A stretch of DNA of 64,000 bases from Hymenopellis radicata (GCA_015501595.1 JADNRX010000211.1:1-64000); one strand, 5' to 3'. Counted from the stretch's first letter, positions 1 to 12,200 are shown. Numbers and translations are program-made. Notes: generated by a model from the sequence alone, not told the origin.

Positions 1-264
1 ATGGCTAGTGAAAGTACGTGGGCTTTATCTTACAATGTATGTATCTAGTTACACAAGCCTAGTACTAGCAAACGTCCTGTTCATTCCTCCCGTCGTTGTT
101 CCAGTTGACCGTGAAATTTGCGCGCGCATCCTGAGAGTGCGTGAGTAGCTATACGGTTTCACACAAATGCTGGGTCCGTCAGTGGCCCTGATGTTCGAAG
201 GAACATGGGACAAGAAACATGATCTTATTTGTATTGTATGCGTTATAAAGGAAAAAGTACTTCG

Positions 265-1437
265 CTACTCTGAAAGCAAGGCATCGATGAATTCATCGGA
301 TAGCCGCTCCGTGACTACACCTTCTTCATTCTTCGATTTGGAATTTTCGTAAATGTAGACGAGCTCGCCATCTTTACCAAATCCAAATTCACCCTCTAAT
401 AGTGGCGGATCATTGAAGACGTGGCGCCGCTGCACCATGAGGGCGTCCGTGTTGGATAGATGAGGAAATCGTTTGCGATATCGTTCGAGAAAGCGAATCG
501 CCTTCCATGTCTTCGTTCCGGGGGTAGCTTTGGGGATATGTTGAAGGGTAAGGAGGACTAAATTCGAAAGGAACACTTACGACGCATGCGAAAGTTCATG
601 AAGCCGAACATGTGCATGAGATTCAGTGTCTCAAACATTCACTGCTCTCTAGATATCCGGCGTCAGTTGGCAGAATTGGGAGATTGCGACGACAGTAGTG
701 TTCTGCCGCTTGGGAAAAGTCAACGAAGAGACACTGCCGGGATTCAGGATTAAAAAGGATATGATGCTCGCTGTCAAGCAGGCCATGTAGAATGCCGTAG
801 TCATGAAGAACTTCTACAGCACGCCCAATGATAATTCTGTAGAAGCAATTGAGGTAAGCGTGATTGCATGTCGATGGCAGGAAGGACACGTAAGGCGAAC
901 CTATTTTCGAGAGTGTCGTGTTCCGTGTTTTTGAGCTGGTCCCACGAGTAGCCACCCCAATCCATTACAGTGAAAAGCATGACACCTCCCCATCCCTCCG
1001 TTTCTGCACGCCACAATCCGTAGTGCTTCGGCACACTATCACACTTGTGAAGATGCTCTCCGTAGAACTTGGCATCCGAAGTCAGAAACTCCAGCGCCTC
1101 GAAGCAAGCGCAGAGCTCATCGGTGACCAGCTCGATGTTGAACGCGGCCTTGACAGCATATCTTTGCGCTCCTCGCCAGAGTCGATGTACGCATCGAAGT
1201 AGAGGGTAGAGATCGATTGGAAGAGGTCGCCCCAGTCCCTAGCTTTTTCGTAAGAGATTTTGACACGATGACTGTTGAGGGTGTTCGTGTATGGCTCGCC
1301 CGTCAAGACCAAGACGTCGGAGGTGGAAAAGACTCGAAAACAAGAGTATCCCATCCTGTTTCTTCAGGTTTGTAAGGATGTGCAATAAACGTCTGATTGA
1401 GATCGGTGTTGCCAAACTGAAAGTGTAAGGAAGTCAT
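265..1437 (-). pseudogene. Kinase-like pseudogene with frameshifts
   Basis: Read on the minus strand from ATG 1437 (MTSLHFQFGNTDL). The middle reads as a protein-kinase fold: AVKAAFNIEL, then HDYGILHGLLDSEHHILFN, which resembles a catalytic loop (HG.L..-HHIL), then LFVDFSQA in the place of the DFG segment. The last exon (576-265) ends in RLSDEFIDALLSE. The reading frame changes near 1340 (between LVFESFPPP and DVLVLTGEPY) and near 1160 (between GEERKD and AVKAAFNIEL). Both changes span too few bases for an intron, so single-base indels are the simplest explanation. Frame changes near 900 and 600 may be introns. The canonical HRD and DFG residues are altered, as in many fungal kinase-like proteins, so even an intact version might not be catalytic. 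Family assignment is moderate; disruption is likely. Confidence 0.5.
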
Positions 1438-1740
1438 GGTGGTGGTGGTGATGCGCAACGTTGTGGTTTGCAACAGGAAACAAAATTGTTCCTTCAACCC
1501 TTCGGGCTTTTATCTAAACCACCGTAACGCCCGTAGTTCCCTGGGTATGGATCCTGTAGATAGATTATTTTCCTCGCACCCTTGGTCAGCATCGGCTAAG
1601 CGACGGAAAGCACGCGTTCATTGCAGACATGCATGGACATTGGGAGGCATTATGGTTGGTAGTCAAAGTTAGCAATAGGGGGTACACGCCGGCAGGCAAT
1701 TGCATGTGTGGAACTTCCTTTTTAGTGATTACTCTCTTTA

Positions 1741-1776
1741 CCTCCATCCCCATCTTCACCTCCATCCCCATCTTCA
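1741..1776. repeat. 18-bp perfect tandem duplication upstream of F-box gene
   Basis: The 18-mer CCTCCATCCCCATCTTCA occurs twice head to tail, ending 30 bp before the ATG at 1806. It is a pyrimidine-rich tract of the kind often found just upstream of fungal start codons. The rest of 1438-1740 shows no gene. Confidence 0.85.
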
Positions 1777-1805
1777 CCGGGTCGCTATATCTTCACACAC
1801 GCGAT

Positions 1806-3024
1806 ATGGCAAAGTTTTTACCTTTGGAGCTCATCCTCCTCATCCTTCAAACCTGCTCTGACATGGATACCCTGCGTTCGTGTTGCACGGTATGCCGGTC
1901 CTGGCTTCCACTTTCCCAACCTTTACTCTTCGAGAGAACGAATGTTTTTCTGGGTGAAGAGACTCCCTCCTCCTATCGCTTATCCCTCATTTTTCCGACG
2001 ACAAAGGCGTTCATCCCGACAGTTGGTCTCATTCATCCGACAAGCCGATTCCGGGTCTATGGGCCGGCTAATCAAGAACGTTCACGTCGTGTTCGACAGC
2101 GAAAACCGGATTGACGCCAACGCTTGTCATTTTTCCCTTCTTGGAAAATCTCCAGTCGTTGACGCTCCATGCTCGAATCCGACAAACATACATCCTTCGC
2201 CCTTCTTCGCGGTGGTCACCACCCTCACACGGCTTGTACTCGTCAATGTCATGATCAGACAATTCGACAAGGACATACTAAGCCTCCCCAATCTGAAGCA
2301 GCTGTCACTGGAATACGTCACATTCTCAGAGTGGTCGCAGGCATCAGCAACTGAGGTTACCATGTCGTCCCCGATTCCTCAGCTGCAAGCCCTTTCCATA
2401 CGGACATTGCAGGTGCACTTTGATGCTCTTGTAGAGCATCTCCTTTCCCATATGATGGCCTTGAGACGTCTCGACGTCAACTGCATCAACAACCAACATT
2501 TGTCCAGTGACACGCTCGAATACGTTGTCGCTCTGAACACGGAGACACTTGAGCATTTGGCGATTCATCAGCCGGTGCCTTCGCTCGCTCTCCCGCGCCT
2601 GCGCACGTTATCACTTTGCTCAACACCCCGTGTCGATGCCTTCCTTGTTTACGTGCACGAGACTCTCATATCCATTCGCTCCACCAGTACATTCATGCTA
2701 GACGAACTTGTCCTCCACCTCAGTGGGGGATATCTCTTATGCGATCTCGGTTCGCACTCCGCACAGTGGGATAACCTGCAGGATATTATCCTGTCAGTCG
2801 CGCGGCAGTTCCGTCTTGTGATGGACCAAACGATGGAGGACGGTCTTGATGACGTCCTTGGCGTTGCCCATCTTTCATCTCCGTTCGTCACCGTTTCCGA
2901 TTTGCAAGTTCACCCGTCGTTTGAGAGATTACGGGCCAGTGGGAGAATAATTTTGACTGTTGAAAGTAAGTTGTTCTATTTCTCAAAAAGTATGCAACTC
3001 ATGTGTGTTGTAGGGGTTAATTAA
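1806..3024 (+). CDS. F-box/LRR-like protein
   Basis: Starts at ATG 1806. The N-terminus MAKFLPLELILLILQTCSDM followed by ...RSCCTVCRSW is an F-box (LP.E....I...D......C...VCRSW). Agaricomycete F-box proteins usually pair this with irregular leucine-rich repeats that choose targets for an SCF ubiquitin ligase. The leucine-rich part follows (LKQLSLEYVTF, LQALSIRTL, LRRLDVNCIN, LRTLSLCSTP). The frame changes between the F-box and LRR parts. An intron at 1944-2022 (79 bp, GTTTTT...CAG) restores the frame and joins LLFERTN to LVSFIRQADS, but its donor is weak, so a one-base frameshift is also possible. A second in-frame intron of 48 bp (2966-3013, GTAAGT...TAG) may shorten the tail. Spliced length is about 370-380 aa. 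Target unknown. Confidence 0.65.
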
Positions 3025-3541
3025 ACTGCAATGGATGAACCCGATGATTTACATCTATTGAATCAGACTTCGTGACGCGCGCCACTCTGCGTCAGCACCG
3101 ACGATCTTCATCAGCGAAATTTTAGACTGTTATCTCAAGGCCCCGGTCATGTCGGCGACCTTGCGCTCCGATGACCGCACGCCAACGCAGTAATCGTGCA
3201 TTGTACGATCGTTTCTTAACTCATCTATTTTTCCTGGTGGTTTTCAGGTAGCAAATTCAAAGCAAATCAGACTAGCGCCGGGCACTATTCTATAATCTCC
3301 CGCGGCCGGGGTGTGGCCCTTGAGTTCCGTCCCGCTAGGCACTCAGCTTGTCAATGTCAACTTGCTGTCAAAGACCACGCTGTAACAAATGAACGAACAG
3401 CCTTAAAAGCGCGCCATAAGATGAACAACGTCCAGTTGTGCGCCGTCATCTCATCGAGCCACCCAACCTGCGTTCTGCCAATTCTTGGAGGTATGTTCTG
3501 TATGTTGTAGCCATTTTCTTTACTTGACGATCCTCTACAGA
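3025..3541. other. Intergenic; possible 5' leader of the next gene
   Basis: No gene is recognised. A GTATGT...CTACAG interval at 3491-3540 has intron-like ends and abuts the ATG at 3542, so an untranslated 5' exon of the next gene may end at 3490. Joining the upstream reading frame (ATG 3421) across it gives a different frame from the downstream protein, which argues against a coding exon. Confidence 0.35.
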
Positions 3542-5089
3542 ATGGCTTTCAATCCTCGTTGTCGATATAACCCACTCGGCTTCCAGGAGTCCGAATCCGT
3601 TTTCTACCTGGCGAAGGACGACTTAATCCCTTCGCTCAGCGACACAGACCCGTTCGCTATCTGTGACGATTGCTACAACTTCTTCATCGCTGCTTCCCCA
3701 CTCGCCTCTGCTTTCACTGCGCAAACCGGCACACAGGGAAACATTCTCGTATGTTCCTTCTCCAGCACTTCGTTCTCTCTGGAGGCGACCTGGTCTCAGT
3801 GTTTATCTCAAAACACTCTGGAGCCGCTCAAGGCCCGCATCAGTCAACTACAGGAACGACTGCGCGCGGTACCGGCTTGTCCAAGCAACGAAGAAGGAAA
3901 AGACGTGAAGATGTCGCGTCGCTATTTCACATTCGCTCTTCCCGATCAAATGGAGCAGGAACAGCCGTGGCGTATGTGCGGCCAGTGTTATTCGCAATAC
4001 ATCGGAGATTGGCCCTCACCTACGTCTCTCTTCGCAGAGGTGACCGATAAATGCAGTCCCGATTCCATGTTCTGCGACCTCGCACACTTGACTGCGGATC
4101 CGTGGCAGTCCTTGCGCTGCGTCTTTGTTCTTTTCGTGGCGCTAAAATTGAAGAACATGGAGATCTTCGTCGTGTTTATCATCGCTTCGCGGCAGTGTCC
4201 GAACGAGTGCAAGGGCTCGATAGCGGCCGATGCGGTCTCCTTCGGACTTGATGGGCTTCCCGATTTCCGAATCTGTGAAGGGTGTCATTATAAAAGCAGC
4301 TTCCACTTCCCTCAGATGAAGGATCGATGGCTGGAGATCACTCCAGCGGGTACTTCGGCTTGCGCGATGGGCGGGTCGATGGGCAAACTTTACCTCTTGC
4401 AACTCGCCATCTCTTTTTGGAAGGATGACCCCGGTTTCTTCCTTGACTTTGCGCGCCGTTTGAGCCCTATCCCCGGGTGTCCCGCCATCACTGCCGTACC
4501 CGCCGCATCGCGAACTTGGTACACCTCAGATGCCGTCGCCGACTTCGACGTGTGTGCCCAGTGTTATGAGCTAGCAATACGCGGTACCTCCCTGTCCGGC
4601 CATTTCCACGCCCGACCAGCACAGACAGATATGCCTGACCGTACCTGCGACTTCTTCGGCGCTCGCACACGCGCCATTTACCGCGAAGCTTGCAATGCCA
4701 ACGACATCTCCCCTTGGATCCACTTCATGACCGCGGAGCGCCCGGCACTCTTCCAATCGCTCATCAGCCAAAAGATAGCACTGGAACATGAAGTCATCAC
4801 GGCGCGGCACCAGATGAACATGGCGCAGATTCGCTCGAGGGGTTCTAGCACGTCTGCGTTCATCTATGATAGCGCTAGTAACGCCATGGGTATCAATTAC
4901 TCGGGAACTGCTACACCGTCGTATAGTTGGGCTGGCAGCACGTATAACAATTACCAAGGGGCTCTTGCTTCCCAGGAGCGAGGTAAGAGCAATCAGTACG
5001 CGTCTTTGGCCATGTCTGCGGCGATTGTGGTGGATACGAAGTCGGCAATGTTGAAGCAGGTTCTTTCGCTTTTTGATACGGAGTGTTAG
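3542..5089 (+). CDS. Protein with four CP...CxxC(Y/H) cysteine modules
   Basis: A single open frame of 515 aa from ATG 3542 (MAFNPRCRYNPLG). I do not recognise a named domain. Four similar modules are visible: C...FAICDDCYNFF, CPSNEEG...WRMCGQCYSQY, CPNECKG...FRICEGCHYK and CPAITAV...FDVCAQCYELA. Each starts with a Cys (CP in the last three) and ends 25-40 residues later in a CxxC(Y/H) pair, so each could supply three or four thiol ligands for a metal site or disulfides. Helical spacers precede modules (LKARISQLQERLRAVPACP; LLQLAISFWKDDPGFF). No signal peptide is evident. The C-terminal 110 residues are Ser/Ala/Asn-rich. The stretch before module three (about 4105-4195) is oddly hydrophobic in this frame, while the neighbouring frame gives a helix like the other spacers. 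The gene may therefore carry two compensating indels. Function unknown. Confidence 0.6.
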   Translation: MAFNPRCRYNPLGFQESESVFYLAKDDLIPSLSDTDPFAICDDCYNFFIAASPLASAFTAQTGTQGNILVCSFSSTSFSLEATWSQCLSQNTLEPLKARISQLQERLRAVPACPSNEEGKDVKMSRRYFTFALPDQMEQEQPWRMCGQCYSQYIGDWPSPTSLFAEVTDKCSPDSMFCDLAHLTADPWQSLRCVFVLFVALKLKNMEIFVVFIIASRQCPNECKGSIAADAVSFGLDGLPDFRICEGCHYKSSFHFPQMKDRWLEITPAGTSACAMGGSMGKLYLLQLAISFWKDDPGFFLDFARRLSPIPGCPAITAVPAASRTWYTSDAVADFDVCAQCYELAIRGTSLSGHFHARPAQTDMPDRTCDFFGARTRAIYREACNANDISPWIHFMTAERPALFQSLISQKIALEHEVITARHQMNMAQIRSRGSSTSAFIYDSASNAMGINYSGTATPSYSWAGSTYNNYQGALASQERGKSNQYASLAMSAAIVVDTKSAMLKQVLSLFDTEC

Positions 5090-5370
5090 TCACCGTTGCG
5101 GCTTTTGAGTTGTACTGTACTGTACAGATGATCACATCATTTACTTCAGTCTGCTTATCCTGCGAAGAGGGCGGTGATTGTTAGGCTAATGAAGCCAATG
5201 TTGCTACATATGGTTGCTCGAGAAGGTCCAAACATGGAAGCTTTCCTCATTGCATTATCCTTCTCTATCCACTAGCAGCAAATTACGGGGAACAAAATGA
5301 GGACAGTGATAATCTCGATGTATATTGTTAGTATTAACAAGCAGACACTCAATCGAAGCATGACAAGTTA

Positions 5371-7296
5371 CTAGTAGTAATGCGTGTAGCTACCATCGTA
5401 AACTTTCTTCGGTAAAGGAGGAATGACTTTCGGCTTGTCCTCGAAATCGTACACTTGGTCCTCGTGATACATAAACCTATCCACCGCACTGGCGATATCT
5501 CGTGTCTCCTGGCTGCCAGGCCAATACGTGAAATCGTAGTTGTCAATGGTCAGCCACTGCAGGCCATGCCCGCGCTCCTTCAGCTTCACTACCAGCTCCC
5601 TCAGCGCCTCCGCGTTTCGCTTGTGCATCTCAATGTCCACCCTCTCGTTGTATACGTATCCGAATCCGCATCCCACCCGTACTCTCCATGTAGCACCGCG
5701 TTGACTTGACGTTCCGTAAACTTGCAGACATATACTCCGTGCAATTTCGGAAAGCTCTTGGGGTGCGTGTCCATGAGCTTTTGCAACGTCTGGCAAAAGA
5801 CCGAACATGCGTATGAATCGCCAGATATATAGACCTCTGTTAGCGCCGGCAAGCTGAGCAATGCGGCTTTCCACCACGCCGAAGAATGCGCATACATTGA
5901 TCGCGTATCGAGTACTTCCACTTGGGTCATCAGGGAAGTGAACATCTTCCTCGTAAATCGAGTTTGGGCCTTCCATGTGGCGCAAAAGAAGTTGAACTCC
6001 ATCGCCTTTTTCTCCGAGTCTTGTGAGAAATAAAAGCCAGGCGACTTCACGTCTTTGGTCTTGAGACCGAAGATATGCATATTGTGAAAGATACCGTCGC
6101 CCTCGCGATCCGATCTGGTGTTCTCGATCTTGACCGCCCTAATCCTCGTTCCCTCGCAGTCCCGGTAATACTTCCTCAGAGGTGCGATTAGCGCACGAGA
6201 GGTAGCACTAGCATTCTCGAAACGGGTGCACGTCGAGACAAAGACGCGCGCCATTCGAGGAATAATCAAACTCGCGAGGAAGGGGGTAACCACGTCGCCG
6301 CCACCAAATATCGAAAGTATACGAAGATGAGGGAGATGCACGCTTGGTACAGGCTGGGCCGGGGACGGGTTCTCGACGGCATGTACGATCTTGAGGACCT
6401 CGAGGTTAGGAGAACGTGAGAGGTTCTGAAAGAACTGGTGGAGGTCGTAAGGTACCGAATTCGACCGGAAGTGGCTTAACTTGAGTTCCGTCATGTGGGC
6501 AGGGAATTGGTCGCAGGAATGAAAATGTCTTTGAGTGTAAGACGGCAGAGTCTAGGAAGACTAAATATCATTTTCGGGAGGAACATAGGATCGGAATCAT
6601 CGCTGTCCGATTCTCGAGGAGCATAGTCAAGCTCCAGAGTGGTGAGGCCTGCAAGTCCGCCCTCTCCTAAAATCTGTAACGCTTCAACTATGAAGCTTTT
6701 CGGCGCGTTGTTGAAATGAACGGAGTCTATGCGAGCGGAAAATTGCTGCAAAATGCTGTACGTGTAGAAATGGCTGGCATTGTCTGGACTGCTGTGATAG
6801 ATGGTCAACGGCCAATATCCTGATCTCCAGATGTGAACCTGTAGTGAATGCACATGCCACAGGATAGAGGCATTGATGAAGGACCACAAATACCCGTCAC
6901 TCATGATCAGACTGCGCCACCTGCGACAGACGAGCATCAGTTTCTTCCGGGAAAAGAATCCTCCTTCGACTTCTCCAGATAGGTTAAATCGGAATATTTC
7001 CGTCAGGATATCATCGGGAAGACCGTGAATAGGAGCAAGGGTTCCTCTGTAGAAACATATCATGGCAAGAATGCGATGAAGGTCGCGTATAGCGCCGTCC
7101 ACGGCTTGAATTGGCGCGTTGTAGTCATAGATTTGGGGGAGATGGTAATTTAATGAGAAAAGCGCAGAGTTAAGGGGACTTGAAGAAAATGTGTTATGCT
7201 TCGAACGACGTAACGAGGTAAGTGCACCTACCTGGCACCCTTCGTTAGCAGCGGCTCGGCTTCAAGGAAGAGGTTCGGGTCGTCATTGAGATCCAT
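5371..7296 (-). pseudogene. F-box/LRR gene with two single-base frameshifts
   Basis: Likely start ATG 7296 (MDLNDDPNLFLEAEPLLTKG), followed by an intron with a GTAGGT donor near 7231. Exon two contains APIHGLPDDILTEIFRFN and VCRRWRSLIMSDGYLW, a typical agaricomycete F-box with its preceding helix (IRDLHRILAMI). A leucine-rich region follows (NLEVLKIVHAV, HLRILSIFGG, LTEVYISGDS). Homology continues to the C-terminus (WLTIDNYDFTYWPG... FMYHEDQVYDF), but the frame changes at about 6500 (IPATNS to LPAHMTEL) and about 5690 (DADSDTY to NERVDIEMHK). No intron of plausible length fits either place, so these are one-base indels. The remaining sequence is undegraded, suggesting recent loss. Confidence 0.65.
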
Positions 7297-7742
7297 CCTT
7301 TATGGATGGCCAAAAAATCTTTCGAATTGAGAAAAGTGTAGCGGGAACGGATAACGCGTCCTGTAGAGCACTGTGAAGAAGATGGTGGTTGAAGAAAAGA
7401 CTTCGCGTTGATCCCGATTGGGAAGCCGGCGGCGATCCTTTAGTCTAGATGCTTGAGAACAAGCTTAGCGATCCTTTGCCTTCCGAGTCCTGGCCAGGTC
7501 TGACGAGACTGCAAGGCTTGCAACCAGCTTTTAACTTCTGGCTAAAACAATGTTGGTTGATATGGGCCCATTGACCTTATCACTTCGACTCCCGCGATTG
7601 TAAAAACCCGAGGGAAACAGCATCGCATTCAAGAGAGGTACAGTTCAGTTTGTTCATGACTAGCTACAGGCAAAGGAAGAATCTAGAGGACGCGCATTCA
7701 AGTCGACGAATGAGATGGGCCAGGCTCCGGTTGACCATCACG

Positions 7743-8918
7743 TTACGCTCGAGCATCTTCGGTAGCACGAGCAGCTTTCAACACCTGGTCTACCACAGTA
7801 CGAACACTGTCATTGTCGGACGTTTCATGAAGCCATGACAACGCCTCAGCATCAAGCTCATCGGCGCCCAACAAGATCGCGTCACGCTCCATGTCGGGCA
7901 AGGAACCTGCCTTGTCGGACGAAGCATCACTGCGCCGGAAGAAGCTCGATGCTTTAAACAGATGTGAAGACAGCGTGGTCTTGTATGGACAGTCGGGGTT
8001 TACCAGCGGAAGCAGCGTACTAGCGACATGCGCTACAAACGCGACGCCCGACGCGCCGGCAAAGGCAATGCCCATAGGCGCACTGAAGTCGAAAAGGAAA
8101 ATGACCAAGCCCGCCACGAATAGACCCAAAGTGATTTGCATGAGGACAGGGAGGAGACTGATGATCTGCGGGACATGCCACTTTTCCAGAGACATGAGTC
8201 GAAAGTGGCGGATTCGCGCGACGTCGCGGGCGTCTCCAGAGGTGTAAGAAGTGTACTGGCGCAACCACTGCTTGGCCAGCATGGCGAGAATCGCAACCAG
8301 GAGACTCAATGCGAAGCTGGTGAACCACAGGCCGTTGACCCAGAGGTCAGACTGGCTGGCGATAAAGGTCGTGATGCTATGAGGGACGTCTGAAATAGGG
8401 CGGCCGTCCGCCGCAGCGCGTTGAATCTCGAGAAGCTCGCCCATCAAAATCGTCATCACTTCCTTGTAATTGATGCGCAGAGAATGGAAAGTGCGGGAGA
8501 CCAGAATGGAGACGACCATGGTAAAGAGGGAGGACTATGCAATCATCAGTTTGAATTCTGCAAGAGCCACAAAACGACACTTACAAAAACGAGGACGACA
8601 TCGAGCACGTCGCGCCATTCCTCGACTCTTTGGTCCTCAATCTTCTTACTCTCGTCGAGGTAAGTCAACCAGACCCGAGCTTTGGGCCCCATTTCTTTAT
8701 ATTCCTCGTCGGGCGCGTACTTCTCCTCGTAGTCGAATGTGGTTTCCTCTATCTCGTTTGTGAGAACTAAACCATTACACAGCGATGACAGGCGTACCAT
8801 TACGATTGTACGCGACAGATGGTGAGCCAAAACCCAGCAGTCTTCGCTTGCCTCTGCGGCGGCTGGGATCCTGGCCCAGGATAGACCCGTCGGAGTAGTC
8901 GGTAGAAGGGGCTGCCAT
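7743..8918 (-). CDS. DUF6535-type membrane protein
   Basis: Start ATG 8918 (MAAPSTDYSDGSILGQD). A short N-terminal exon is followed by a small intron (about 39 bp, GTAATG...TTTAG). The family signature comes next: ARVWLTYLDESKKIEDQ, then VEEWRDVLDVVLVF. An intron (GTAAGT...CATAG, about 8587-8536) sits exactly after VLVF, as in the larger paralogues in this window. Membrane segments are SSLFTMVVSILV, WVNGLWFTSFALSLLVAILA, IISLLPVLMQITLGLFVAGL and IAFAGASGVAFVAHVAST. KQWLRQYTSYTSG is the conserved cytosolic link. The product is a short family form of about 355 aa, ending RATEDARA. DUF6535 proteins are agaricomycete-specific and of unknown function. The frame is intact. Confidence 0.75.
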
Positions 8919-9296
8919 TGAGAGGGAGGTTGGACAAGGATGGGCTCTGGAAAAGTATAGATGATAGTGGGGGGAAGAAAAGCAGAAATTGTGGCTGTAG
9001 GGTTTGTATGTGAGCTTTTATGTCCGTAACCCGTGGAAATTGTCGTTATGCCATGCAGAGAACAAAAGCAGGATGATGGTCACCGTCAGAGAACAAGGAG
9101 CCTATTGTCCTTTGATTCGAATCAGGACGTCGGTTTTAAGTTGAGATGCCGGACCTCTCCACCTATCGTGCTTAAAGTTTCCGCAATGACTTCGTCAAGT
9201 ACTAAGTATGTATTGTAAACAACAGAAAGTACTTGAGATTCCACGTACATCTACATACTGTAGTTTCGACTTCGTGATCATATCTAGCTGTAGACC

Positions 9297-12200
9297 TCAT
9301 ATGTTTACAACCTCCTTCCCGACAATCCCCTCCAGTACACCTAGAGCGTGTTCAAGCTCTTGAACATACCCATCTTCATTCAATTTTCGTAGTAGAAGCT
9401 GACTGAAGGAATCTTCGACGAAATCACGGTCTACAGGGTATCGGAGTACCATTCCGTCTAGATAGGCCTCTAACGGAAACTGTGTCACGTCGTTAGGTGG
9501 CCGTCGAGACCAGCGGAGGACAGCCTGCATGACAGAAAGACATTCAGTCCAGGAGGGATGTGTCGGATCGAGCTCGACAAGCTGCCTCAGACGTTGTGAG
9601 TCCCTCATTACGGTAAAGAAGGCAAGAATGACATTTCGAGGTTGGTAGAGATAGTCCAGAAGGAGTTGGCGCACTGCGGGTTTAGACAGCATGCTAGACC
9701 CACAGACATAAGCCTCCATGATGGGCGAATGTGTATAACCCGAGTGCCCAATCCATGTCGGAGCTGCTAATGGGATCCAGTCACCCTCAACAAAGATCTG
9801 CATGCCTTCCTCGCGCCTTCGAGACAGAGAGTGTGCCAAGATATCACAGAGGATATAGACACTATACATTAGATCAAGAGGTACTTGTGTTTGTGAGAGA
9901 TGACTGGGGAGCAGGCGAGATACAGAAACCACAAAAAGTTTATGTATCAAGGGGAAAGAAAAATGCTTCTGTGACTGGGAAAAACAGCGATAAATGTGAA
10001 GAACATGCGGAAGAGAGTCATTCAGCATGCAGACCTGCCAATCATTCAAGCCAGTAGTGGGTAATTCACGAACGAAGACACAGCTTTGCATGACTGCAAG
10101 AAGGACATCATACAGTGCACTCATAAAAGGAGAATCTTCAATTAGACTATATGAAGAGTTAGGAAGGAGACATCCAGGCTCGCCAGTGCCGATGTGGTAT
10201 GGTGCAAACGGTCAAGCCACCACTACTTTTGTACAGGCGCCAATTTCGAGTCAAAATTTTGAAAATCCTGATTTGTCGAAATAAGGCGATTGGCAACAGG
10301 TCAAAATTCTTGTCACATATGGTGACTTAGTGTGACTTAGGCAAGAAGCGTGACATCCGCCAAAATCAGGCTCGGGCCGAGAAATAAGTCCTCAATTTTG
10401 AAGCAATTGATTATCCGTCTAACAGTTTTGTTCCTTTCATCAAAAGGAACATTTTGGTTAGACAGCTAAGAGTCTGGACGGCACCCGGGCCGGCAATAGC
10501 CAACGTACAAAAGTAGCGGTGGCTTGACCGTTTGCACCATACAAAGCACGACAAAGAAGTTCAATGTGCCACCGGACATCCGATAGATCCGGGAGCGACA
10601 ATGGACAGTCATTGAGAGCGGCAAGAGCAAATCTACAGATGGCAAGGAGGGCATGCTCTCGTGTGATAGGTGAAATGACCATGCCATCATTACAAGCCAA
10701 AATCGGCATTTGCATCAAGTAGTCCCAGCATGCAGGTGTGAAGGATGATGTTACAGGTGTTGAGTGGGCAGATATGAAATCTCTCAAGTTCATCGGTGAG
10801 GGTACACACTTAGAGGACATATGTTCGACGTCCGGGAGCATGACGGTCATGAGACGAGCACATTCGGCAGCACTGAGGTGTTGGTCACTAACACGAAAGG
10901 TTCCCTGTGACACAGCAAGCTCAAGCATTTTCTTCCATAGAAGGGGATGAATTTGTGTTTCAAGATGGGGGCCGTGTGTGAGGAGGAAGTGAAGAAACTT
11001 CGAATGCATGGCAGGAGTCCAACGATCGTGGCGGAAACACCACAAGACCGCTTGGATACGGGGATCGTCGATATCAATATAGACCGTAGAAGGATGGGAG
11101 TAGGATTCAGCAAAATAAAAAATCGTAGAACTGCGACTCTTCCGAACGGCTGAGAGGAAAGCGAGAGAGCGAAAGTAGCGTTCTATAGTTTTTCCCACAC
11201 ATTGGCGATCACGCGTCCAGAGAATATGCCAGTCGGTGATCCAGCTGTGAAGCAGCCGAGTCATCGTCTCTTCGAGCTCATGGGAGTTTGCCCAAATAGC
11301 TTGGGCAGGTTCCGGTGCCGTCTCTGGGAGACCACCGATGGCCTGCATCACGATACTCCGAACACTGGGGTTTGATGACATATGGAACAACCAGTCCATA
11401 GCGCCCACAGAGATGAAATCATATCTAGCATGCACCACTTCTGTTTCCTTCTCAAGCAGAGACTCCTGGCATGCAGAAAAAGATTCTTCTGGTGTGGAAG
11501 AGGTCTGAGAAGCAGTTGAATTCATAAGACAGCGGTGGACTCTTTGCCATGATAATCGGATAACGAAAATGATGATATGCGAACCGAATTGAAGAAAATC
11601 GCTTAGCGGTGTGTGGTATGGACACTGGGGAAGGAAAATTGGGATAGCGTTGCTGGCAAGATAAACAACGCATACAATGACGGTAATGACACCGATCGTC
11701 CATGCCAGCGAGACGCGTAGCGGAACGAAGAAGAGACAAAGCCCGCCGAGGAACAGCATCAGAGATACGTGCATAACGATGGGAAGCATGCCGATGATGA
11801 CGAGCACGCGCCAGCGTTCGAGCCCCATGAAACGAAATTGGCGAACATGGCTGCGAAGGCCGGCTGTCCCGGATGGAAGAGAGACATAGTGGTGTAGCCA
11901 TTGCTTCACAAGGACGGCGGCGAGCGCAACGACCAGAGCGGCAGTGAGACTGACAACCCAAAGGCCATTGATCCACACATCAATGGCGTCGGGCATGAAT
12001 TTTTGCGTGGGATTTATCGACAGATGGGTGATATTCGTAATGGAAGCGCCTCCAGCCATACTGAGCTGAATAGACGCGATATCATGGAGAAGGAGGACAG
12101 ACATCTCTGAGAAGTCGGCCTTCAAGTTCTGTGAAACCTGAACGAGGAATGAAGTAACGACGGCCGAGAAAAGACCCGCCTAGCGAACGCGCATGAACAA

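Noticed and set aside
1..60. ATG at base 1 followed by GTACGT and a TATCTAG acceptor-like end
   Set aside because: It could be a first exon, but nothing after the acceptor reads as a protein, and four codons are no evidence.
4100..4200. A transmembrane helix in the cysteine-module protein
   Set aside because: The hydrophobic stretch is better explained by an out-of-frame reading of a soluble helix; no other membrane or signal feature is present.
7101..7300. Starting the 5.4-7.3 kb F-box protein at VDGAIRDLHRIL
   Set aside because: The codon there is GTG and the homologous helix extends further upstream (APIQAV); ATG 7296 with an intron fits the family better.
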